NCBI GenBank assembly: GCA_910585805.1
Contig: CAJUFB010000121.1
Coordinates: 1-10,745, forward strand
Direction of reading: 5' to 3'
Origin: an uncultured Acetatifactor sp.
GTDB lineage: Bacteria; Bacillota; Clostridia; Lachnospirales; Lachnospiraceae
Length of the DNA stretch: 10,745 nt
The notes under the pieces are model-generated. The model saw nothing but the letters and a program-made list of their open reading frames with translations. It was not told the origin of the DNA and did not search any database. The position numbers and the translations under genes are program-made. Below, piece by piece: positions 1 to 5,800 of the stretch. The first letter of the stretch is position 1. The number at the start of each line of letters is the position of its first letter.

Positions 1-92
1 AAAATAAATTTCAGCACTTTTCACAATGGCCTAATGGGGCCAGTGAACAGTAACAGCTGCCAGAATACTCTGAACAAATAACAGGAAACGGA

Positions 93-121
93 TTGAAAAA
101 AATCCCGAACTGTGGTAGGAT
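93..121 (+). promoter_or_regulatory. Putative sigma-A-type promoter of rpn copy 1
   Basis: TTGAAA (93-98) and TAGGAT (116-121) are separated by 17 nt, with a TGG extended -10 just before TAGGAT. A shifted reading, GATAAT at 119-124, is also possible. The same arrangement with similar flanking bases recurs before copy 2 at 1230-1257, which supports a conserved function. It would give a 5' leader of about 140 nt. No transcript data are available. Confidence 0.5.
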
Positions 122-219
122 AATACTGAGCAGATTTCCATATAGAGACAGATTCTGAACATCAAAGAGGCAATTCTTGTAAATCGGAAAATTCCTGCTT
201 AAAAAATCGAGAAACAAAA

Positions 220-245
220 GCGGGAGATTCCGAAGAACCTCCCGC
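220..245 (+). promoter_or_regulatory. Conserved leader hairpin before rpn copy 1
   Basis: GCGGGAG (220-226) pairs perfectly with CTCCCGC (239-245). After an A.C mismatch the stem continues with TTC/GAA around the tetraloop CGAA (231-234). The ribosome binding site GGGAGG (258-263) lies 12 nt downstream and the start codon 24 nt downstream. No T-run follows, so it is not an intrinsic terminator. The same hairpin with a different loop precedes copy 2. It may affect translation or mRNA processing, which is inference. Confidence 0.6.
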
Positions 246-1165
246 CAGAGAGCAGAAGGGAGGAAAGGAATGGCAGAGAAGGACATTCTGGAAAAGGTGC
301 TTATGGCACACAGTGACGTATTTGCGGACTGTGAAAACGCTTTAGTATACGGCGGCCGAAAACGTCTGAGTGCGGAGGAAATCTGTCCCGCGCCGACAGA
401 AAGCTTTTACCGGGGAAAGGACAGGATACACAGTCAGTTTGAGGATGTAAGCGCATACCTGACGGAAAAGGGAGAGATAAAGCTGCAGTTCCTCATAGCC
501 AATGAGACAGCCCTGGAGGGGAGGCAGGTCCTGCGGAAATCGTCCTACCAGGGAGGAGCATACCGGGCGCAGCTGGAATCCGGCAGGCCGGTGTACCCTG
601 TGATCGGCATGGTGATAGACTGGACGGGGAAAGGGACAAGGATACCGCTGAGCCTCCATGAACTCCTGCGGCGGGAAGGCGTGGCGGAGGAGGACCTGGA
701 GCATGTGGACGACGTGAAACTGGAAGTGTATCACATGAACAGCCTGTCCGCGGAAGTCAGGGCACGCTTTACCAGTGACCTGGGCTTCGTTGCGGACTAC
801 CTGAATGAAGGAAGTTTCGACAACCGCAGGAACCAGAAGATCGTCCATGCGGAAGCGCTGTGTGAGATGATGGAGGCGCTTACCGGAGACGTGCGATTTA
901 CAGACCAGGTGGAAGAACTGCTGAAAAGGCAGAAAGAAGGAGAGGAGATCGTTATGTGTGAATACATTGATATGTTGGAAGCGCGGGGAGAAGCACGGGG
1001 CATAACCATAGGAGAAGCGAGAGGAGAAGCGAGAGGAGAAGCGCGGGGCATAACCATAGGAGAGGCAAGAGGAGAAAATAAAGGAGAAACCCGCCTGGGA
1101 AACCTGATACAGGCGCTTCTGAAAGAGAAAAAGTACAGTGAGATAGAAGCAGCGTCGAAAAACCG
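235..1165 (+). repeat. Near-perfect tandem duplication, first unit
   Basis: This stretch matches 1471-2353 base for base when read by eye, except for one 48-bp block within 978-1076 that the second copy lacks (931 against 883 bp). Similarity extends upstream to about position 138 (second copy 1371) but with scattered substitutions. Divergence resumes abruptly at 1166, about 40 bp before the stop codon. The pattern fits recent duplication or gene conversion confined to the reading frame. Confidence 0.9.
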
Positions 1166-1205
1166 AGAAAGGCGCCACGAACTGTACAGAAAGTACGGCA
1201 TCTGA
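270..1205 (+). CDS. Rpn-family PD-(D/E)XK nuclease (RpnL-like), copy 1
   Basis: The 311-residue product belongs to the recombination-promoting nuclease/YhgA-like group, here of the Clostridia type. The start is set by GGGAGG (258-263) 6 nt before ATG. The nuclease core is visible in residues 1-125: Asp59 in QFEDVSAYL, then a strand reading LQFLIANET (72-80) where relatives usually have an I-E-N-Q-T motif, then LRK...YQGGAYRAQL (88-102). Ala77 and Glu79 stand where the family normally has Glu and Gln, so the active site may be altered. Residues 130-228 are the usual helical middle region. Residues 229-311 begin MCEYIDMLEARG and carry GEAR-type four-residue repeats and a charged helix. Family members cut DNA, and several are phage-defence toxins held in check by their own separately translated C-terminal piece. 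G+C-rich codons set it apart from the downstream genes. Paralogue of the gene at 1506-2393. Confidence 0.85.
   Translation: MAEKDILEKVLMAHSDVFADCENALVYGGRKRLSAEEICPAPTESFYRGKDRIHSQFEDVSAYLTEKGEIKLQFLIANETALEGRQVLRKSSYQGGAYRAQLESGRPVYPVIGMVIDWTGKGTRIPLSLHELLRREGVAEEDLEHVDDVKLEVYHMNSLSAEVRARFTSDLGFVADYLNEGSFDNRRNQKIVHAEALCEMMEALTGDVRFTDQVEELLKRQKEGEEIVMCEYIDMLEARGEARGITIGEARGEARGEARGITIGEARGENKGETRLGNLIQALLKEKKYSEIEAASKNRERRHELYRKYGI
954..1205 (+). CDS. Putative internal RpnS-like antitoxin, copy 1 (83 aa)
   Basis: An in-frame ATG at codon 229 of the nuclease gene is preceded by the purine run GGAGAGGAG (939-947), with AGGAG ending 6 nt before the ATG. That is as good a ribosome binding site as the one for the full gene. 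The 83-residue product would hold MCEYIDMLEARG, the GEAR repeats and the charged C-terminal helix, but no nuclease residues. In studied Rpn loci the short C-terminal protein (RpnS) is made from such an internal start and blocks the full-length toxin, using a dimerisation helix with a variable number of four-residue repeats. Assigning that role here is inference from layout and family. The purine-rich codons for Glu and Gly could mimic a ribosome site by chance. Confidence 0.55.
   Translation: MCEYIDMLEARGEARGITIGEARGEARGEARGITIGEARGENKGETRLGNLIQALLKEKKYSEIEAASKNRERRHELYRKYGI
978..1076 (+). repeat. GEAR-type coding repeat, long form
   Basis: Degenerate 12-bp units encode four-residue steps (EARG, GEAR, GITI): EARGEARG-ITI-GEARGEARGEARG-ITI-GEARGE. 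It is 48 bp (16 residues, four units) longer than the equivalent tract in copy 2 (2214-2264). The extra block can be placed so that all other bases match, as expected of slipped-strand or recombinational length change. Confidence 0.85.
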
Positions 1206-1229
1206 ATAAAAGAGACTGAAATGTGGCAT

Positions 1230-1257
1230 TTGAAAAAATCCAAAACCATGATAGGAT
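1230..1257 (+). promoter_or_regulatory. Putative sigma-A-type promoter of rpn copy 2
   Basis: TTGAAA (1230-1235), a 16-nt spacer and TAGGAT (1252-1257) match the promoter before copy 1 in both hexamers and in part of the spacer (AAATCC...). It starts 24 bp after the stop of copy 1, and no terminator hairpin is visible between them, so read-through from copy 1 is also possible. Confidence 0.45.
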
Positions 1258-1264
1258 ATACATG

Positions 1265-1357
1265 CGGTCGAAAATATTAGCCAACCTGATTGTATAATGG
1301 AAAGCGCTCCTGCGATAGGAAGCAAAAAGCGGCAAATAAAAGCGCCCGCGAGTATAA
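1265..1357 (+). repeat. Dispersed intergenic element, copy A
   Basis: A non-coding stretch of about 95 bp between the putative promoter and the leader of rpn copy 2. It is similar to 2587-2679: over the first 46 alignment columns (1265-1308 against 2587-2632), 35 are identical by eye, including GCCA.CCTGA, TTGTATAA and AGCGCT. Small indels shift the reading frame between the copies, so it is unlikely to be coding. rpn copy 1 lacks it between promoter and leader. It contains TATAAT (1293-1298), a possible second -10 with a poor -35. Confidence 0.55.
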
Positions 1358-1455
1358 AACCAGTCAGAATTCCATAATAACGACAGATTCTGAACATCAA
1401 AAAAGGCAATTCTTTTAAATCGGAAAGATCCTGCTTAAAAAATCAGGAAAACGAA

Positions 1456-1481
1456 GCGGGAGATTCCGGGGAACCTCCCGC
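1456..1481 (+). promoter_or_regulatory. Conserved leader hairpin before rpn copy 2
   Basis: GCGGGAG (1456-1462) pairs with CTCCCGC (1475-1481). The inner TTC/GAA pairs close a CGGG loop after an A.C mismatch. The stem is identical to that before copy 1 and only loop bases differ (CGAA there). It sits 12 nt before the ribosome binding site GGGAGG, and no T-run follows. Confidence 0.6.
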
Positions 1482-2353
1482 CAGAGAGCAGAAGGGAGGA
1501 AAGGAATGGCAGAGAAGGACATTCTGGAAAAGGTGCTTATGGCACACAGTGACGTATTTGCGGACTGTGAAAACGCTTTAGTATACGGCGGCCGAAAACG
1601 TCTGAGTGCGGAGGAAATCTGTCCCGCGCCGACAGAAAGCTTTTACCGGGGAAAGGACAGGATACACAGTCAGTTTGAGGATGTAAGCGCATACCTGACG
1701 GAAAAGGGAGAGATAAAGCTGCAGTTCCTCATAGCCAATGAGACAGCCCTGGAGGGGAGGCAGGTCCTGCGGAAATCGTCCTACCAGGGAGGAGCATACC
1801 GGGCGCAGCTGGAATCCGGCAGGCCGGTGTACCCTGTGATCGGCATGGTGATAGACTGGACGGGGAAAGGGACAAGGATACCGCTGAGCCTCCATGAACT
1901 CCTGCGGCGGGAAGGCGTGGCGGAGGAGGACCTGGAGCATGTGGACGACGTGAAACTGGAAGTGTATCACATGAACAGCCTGTCCGCGGAAGTCAGGGCA
2001 CGCTTTACCAGTGACCTGGGCTTCGTTGCGGACTACCTGAATGAAGGAAGTTTCGACAACCGCAGGAACCAGAAGATCGTCCATGCGGAAGCGCTGTGTG
2101 AGATGATGGAGGCGCTTACCGGAGACGTGCGATTTACAGACCAGGTGGAAGAACTGCTGAAAAGGCAGAAAGAAGGAGAGGAGATCGTTATGTGTGAATA
2201 CATTGATATGTTGGAAGCGCGGGGAGAAGCACGGGGCATAACCATAGGAGAAGCGAGAGGAGAAAATAAAGGAGAAACCCGCCTGGGAAACCTGATACAG
2301 GCGCTTCTGAAAGAGAAAAAGTACAGTGAGATAGAAGCAGCGTCGAAAAACCG
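1471..2353 (+). repeat. Near-perfect tandem duplication, second unit
   Basis: Counterpart of 235-1165, identical by eye over 883 bp apart from lacking the 48-bp block in the GEAR repeat region. The flanks on both sides are clearly more diverged. Confidence 0.9.
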
Positions 2354-2393
2354 TGAAAAGCGCCATGAACTGTACAGACAGTACAATATCTGA
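1506..2393 (+). CDS. Rpn-family PD-(D/E)XK nuclease (RpnL-like), copy 2
   Basis: The 295-residue product is identical to copy 1 from residue 1 through the nuclease and middle regions, with the same Asp59, IANET (76-80) and YQGGAYRAQL (93-102) features and the same start context (GGGAGG, 6 nt, ATG). It differs in two places: 16 fewer residues in the GEAR repeat, and a changed end (NREKRHELYRQYNI against NRERRHELYRKYGI). The toxin part is thus conserved exactly while the tail has diverged in length and sequence. It has its own putative promoter (1230-1257) and leader. The role (DNA cleavage, possible phage-defence toxin) rests on the family. Whether the altered active-site motif is catalytic is unknown. 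Confidence 0.85.
   Translation: MAEKDILEKVLMAHSDVFADCENALVYGGRKRLSAEEICPAPTESFYRGKDRIHSQFEDVSAYLTEKGEIKLQFLIANETALEGRQVLRKSSYQGGAYRAQLESGRPVYPVIGMVIDWTGKGTRIPLSLHELLRREGVAEEDLEHVDDVKLEVYHMNSLSAEVRARFTSDLGFVADYLNEGSFDNRRNQKIVHAEALCEMMEALTGDVRFTDQVEELLKRQKEGEEIVMCEYIDMLEARGEARGITIGEARGENKGETRLGNLIQALLKEKKYSEIEAASKNREKRHELYRQYNI
2190..2393 (+). CDS. Putative internal RpnS-like antitoxin, copy 2 (67 aa)
   Basis: In-frame ATG at codon 229, with GGAGAGGAG (2175-2183) ending 6 nt upstream, identical to the internal start in copy 1. The product would be 67 residues with a shorter GEAR tract and a different extreme C-terminus. Known RpnS proteins neutralise their own full-length partner. That the two short proteins here are specific to their own nucleases is speculation. 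Confidence 0.55.
   Translation: MCEYIDMLEARGEARGITIGEARGENKGETRLGNLIQALLKEKKYSEIEAASKNREKRHELYRQYNI
2214..2264 (+). repeat. GEAR-type coding repeat, short form
   Basis: Encodes EARGEARG-ITI-GEARGE, 51 bp against 99 bp in copy 1. The difference is exactly four 12-bp units, so the frame is kept. Confidence 0.85.
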
Positions 2394-2438
2394 AAATTGA
2401 TGAAATTCATAGAAAATTTATGTATCTTGGAAAAAGAC

Positions 2439-2466
2439 TTGAAATTATTTTCAGATGGAGTAAAAT
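2439..2466 (+). promoter_or_regulatory. Candidate promoter upstream of the LRR operon
   Basis: TTGAAA (2439-2444), a 16-nt spacer and TAAAAT (2461-2466) make a fair sigma-A-type match 45 bp after the stop of rpn copy 2. It would give a leader of about 400 nt for the operon, which is long, so a closer promoter may exist. TATAAC at 2616-2621 inside the element is an alternative -10 with a poor -35. Confidence 0.35.
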
Positions 2467-2586
2467 AAACAGTAGCAGTGACGCGGTCAGAAAATGCGTG
2501 AAATATTTATACTGATAAAGCTAAATCAACAGGTTAAAACTGACGATAATAATATAGATTATCTTGTAGTGTGCAATTTATACTTA

Positions 2587-2679
2587 TGGCTGAAAACATT
2601 TGCCAGCCTGAATTGTATAACGAGAGAGCGCTTTCGCATTGCAGAACAGAAATCACAAATAAATGCGCTCACAAGTATG
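2587..2679 (+). repeat. Dispersed intergenic element, copy B
   Basis: Diverged copy of 1265-1357, about 200 nt before the start codon of the next gene, similar to the spacing of copy A to its own downstream gene. GAGCGC (2626-2631) can pair with GCGCTC (2665-2670), and alternatively CGCATT (2635-2640) with AATGCG (2662-2667). Function is unknown. Confidence 0.5.
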
Positions 2680-2865
2680 GTATGACACTGTATGTGAGGT
2701 CAGAAGGCTGCTGTCGTATGAAACAGGCACATTTGGGATATGTTTGGTGAAGTTCAGGGTAAATATCAGATACATATTTGTATGGATATGGCATAAAAAG
2801 GCTGTTTGGGTCTTCAAAGCGTCAACTCAGGGCAGCAAAAGTTTATAGCATTGGCAAAAAATCGC

Positions 2866-2872
2866 AAAGGAG
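2866..2872 (+). promoter_or_regulatory. Ribosome binding site that decides the start of the large LRR gene
   Basis: AAAGGAG ends 8 nt before ATG at 2881. The frame stays open upstream to a TTG at 2806, but that codon has no ribosome site, and the added residues would precede a clear signal peptide. ATG at 2881 is therefore preferred. Confidence 0.85.
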
Positions 2873-2880
2873 TAGTAAAA

Positions 2881-5800
2881 ATGGCGAACAAGGTTAAAGA
2901 CATTAAGAAAAAGGGAAGGCGGTTAAAAAGGTCAATCCGCAAGACTTTGGGGACATTGTTTTTGGTGTCTGCACTTGTGGTGGCGGCGATTCCAGTGGAT
3001 AATCTGCAGGCTTTTAATGTGGATGAGGGGATAGAGGCATATGTCGATAGACCTGCTAACAGCCTTGTACGTCCCGGAAGTGATAATATCCCGCTGGTTG
3101 ATGCAGGAGATATCATATATACCACGGAAGACGCAAAGATTCAGTTTGCATATATTCAGGAAAATACTACTACTGGTGTGGATGCACCATGGGCGGTTGT
3201 TGTATTGGGATTTGGCGGCGGCTTCATTGAAGGGGAAGCATTAAATATTCCGAATACAGTAGATGCCTACAGACAATATACGTCAAATGATGGTCAGAGT
3301 GCAGGCTATGTGGCTGTAGGAAGAAATGGAAATTTCCTTTTCTACCGTGAAGATACTGTAGTAACTACAAATAAAGAACCTGATAAATTTATAGAAGAGC
3401 TCACTCCGGTTACAGATGAAGACGGCAATGTAACACGAAGATTTCGCATAGAGACAGGAAATTATCTTCCCTGTTATCTGAATACGAAGTCCAGTTGGGT
3501 AAACCTTCCTCAAACGAGGATTTATTATGACAAAGAACACCCGAAAGGAGAAGGCGTAGCAGGCAGTATAACGCCGGACAGTACTATATATGAGAGTGTG
3601 GAGGGGCAGCTGCAGTATCAGAGGATTACAAATGTAGCAGTTAATTATATTGGAAAACAATGGTTTGACCAGGAATCTAATACATGGAAACTTGTTGACG
3701 AGCAAAGCAAGGATAAAGGTGTTTTCGCTGGTACATCAAATATTGTTACCCTGAGTTTGGGTGAGGAGTTTAAAGGTGTAGGTGATTATGCTTTTTATGG
3801 TTCGGGCCTTACAAGCATAGAATTTTCCAATGGACTGAATACAATCGGAGAGGGTGCATTTAGCGAATGTATTCAATTACAGACAGTTTCCTTAAATGCG
3901 AATTGTCCGCTGAGCGCTATTGGTGCTTTTGCGTTTCAGCAGTGCAGATCTCTAAGGGATTTTTCTCTGCCTTGGAGTGTGGCAACAATTGGTGACTCCG
4001 CTTTTGAGAGATGCGATGGACTTCAAACGATTGATTTATGCAACGAGGGAACAACAGATGAGGAGGGCAGCGGCGTTAATCGTCTGAGGACTTTAGGCTA
4101 TGACGTTTTTAAGAATTGCAGCGCTCTGCAGAATGTGACTTTTCCTGATGGATGTGCAAATCCGATTCCTATATCCACCTTTGCAGGATGTTCTTCATTG
4201 CAATTTATTGGTGCCAGAAATGAACAGCTGAAATTCACGGAGGAAAGCGGCGTCCTCACTTATGAGCAGTTTAAAGATATGTTGGGTGAAGGTACGACGG
4301 TGAATGGAGAGTTCTACTTTGAAGGGCTTGAAAATTCAGAACTTCATCAAATGTGTAAAGAGAATTGTTTTGCGTTTAGTTATATATATGACCGTACGGG
4401 AAATTACGGTAAAAAAGATCGTTATGAATTGACCGTGTCAGATGAAGACGGAGGACCGGGGGCAACGAATACTTTCGTGGTAACATCCAATAACAATCTC
4501 TTTCACTATGATTATGAGGGAGATGTTAAGTCCCTTACAATTCCGACTAAGATAGGCCCTTATAATGTGACTACCATTGACCCGGAAGTGTTTGCTAATT
4601 ACTGTAATCTGGAAACGGTTGTTATTCCAAATACCATAGCAGCCATAGGAGACAGAGCTTTTCAGGGATGTCATAAGCTGACAAATGTTATTTTTTCCTA
4701 TAACAGTGGGGAGAATGTTTCAGTCGGTACAGATGCATTTAGAACGCAGAATTTTACTGGAAATTCTCATGAGTGTAATGGAACAGTAGAAACGAACCCT
4801 GATTATTCTCCTGTACGCAAATTGGCATTTACAGGACCGATATCTTCCGGTTTTGCTCCTTATCAGTATGCCATGAGTGATGCTGGCACATACAATGCCG
4901 GAGGGCAGTCCGACAGCTATATTACTTATTATAGCGGTTGGCCGCAGAATCTTGAAGTTGAGTACAATACAACGACTAAGATGAGTGAATTGGTAAATTT
5001 CCCGGCATTGGATGAATTGAAAACATATTCATCCAGCACTTATAAATATCTTGCCCTGCCGGGTGCCGAAAAGGTTGAAGGTAGTGACCGGACTGTATAT
5101 GAAGATGCTATGCAGACAGCGTATGACCAGTATAAGAGCAATCCCAGTGCAATGACACCGAACCAAAGATCAGTTATTGATGCTGCACTGAACCTTGTGA
5201 TTCCAGAGGGGGTTGAGTCTGTCAGAGATGGTTTAATCAAGGAAAAAGAAGAAGCTGATGAGAAAAAAACGGTCACAGCATATAGCATTAAGACAATTAA
5301 GAGTGGTACTTATGACGATGCTGGCAACTTAAAGCCGGGAACAGGAACTTTTGCGGGTTGTGAGAATTTAACAGGTATCAGTTTGTTGGCAGATGCTAAT
5401 AACAATGGTATAAATACGATAGAGGATCATGCATTTGAAGGGTGCAAATCACTTACAGACGTGTCTATATCGCCGAGCCTTACCAGTCTTGGGATATGTC
5501 CTTTTTATGGCTGCGAGAACCTTACAAATGTCAATTTCCAGAATAATCCTGTTTATAGCTGTGACGATTCAATCATTTACAGCACTGATGACAGTGGCAA
5601 GGAGATCGTGGAATGCCTGCCCGGCAGGTCGAAGGCAATCCGTTCCACGGAACTTGAAGGAGTGACCGGTCTGAAAGCAGAGGCGTTCAGGGGAAGTAGT
5701 GTAATGGAAGTGGATCTGACAGGAACATCTATGGATACCATTCCCGCCAGAGCCTTTGCTGATACACCGCAGCTCTATAAAGTATCGCTGCCCTATACAT

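Larger units (their letters stand above)
2394..2880. other. Intergenic spacer between rpn copy 2 and the surface-protein operon
   Basis: About 490 bp, A+T-rich, with no supportable gene. Open frames starting at 2494, 2586 and 2663 (54-63 codons) lack ribosome binding sites and show no protein-like pattern. The stretch holds a promoter-like pair at 2439-2466 and the diverged element at 2587-2679. GCGGTC followed by an A-rich run (2484-2495) resembles the start of the element after copy 1 (GCGGTCGAAAAT, 1264-1275). No terminator is visible after rpn copy 2. Confidence 0.6.

Noticed and set aside
22..45. Imperfect hairpin CAC-TGGCC / GGCCA-GTG at the left edge
   Set aside because: It has a two-base bulge, no T-run on either strand and no conserved counterpart before rpn copy 2. 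It could be chance.
11..286. Minus-strand open frame of 91 codons at the left edge
   Set aside because: It lies antisense to the rpn leader and start, has no ribosome site or protein-like pattern, and overlaps the conserved hairpin.
342..1409. Long minus-strand open frame of 355 codons opposite rpn copy 1, with a similar one opposite copy 2
   Set aside because: It is a shadow of the G+C-rich rpn frame. The product is rich in Phe, Cys and Arg and low in complexity opposite the GEAR repeats, and the + strand frame is clearly the family member.
270..2393. The rpn pair as an insertion sequence, since the family is often labelled a putative transposase
   Set aside because: No terminal inverted repeats or target-site duplications were found around either unit. 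The repeat is a tandem gene duplication, and the label reflects family naming rather than proven transposition.
2494..2848. Small + strand open frames at 2494-2685, 2586-2750 and 2663-2848
   Set aside because: None has a ribosome binding site. They overlap each other in different frames, and the similar element at 1265-1357 does not keep any of these frames.
2781..2872. Possible c-di-GMP riboswitch before the LRR operon, suggested by short GCAAAG-like strings
   Set aside because: The required GEMM aptamer helices and conserved core could not be laid out in the sequence.
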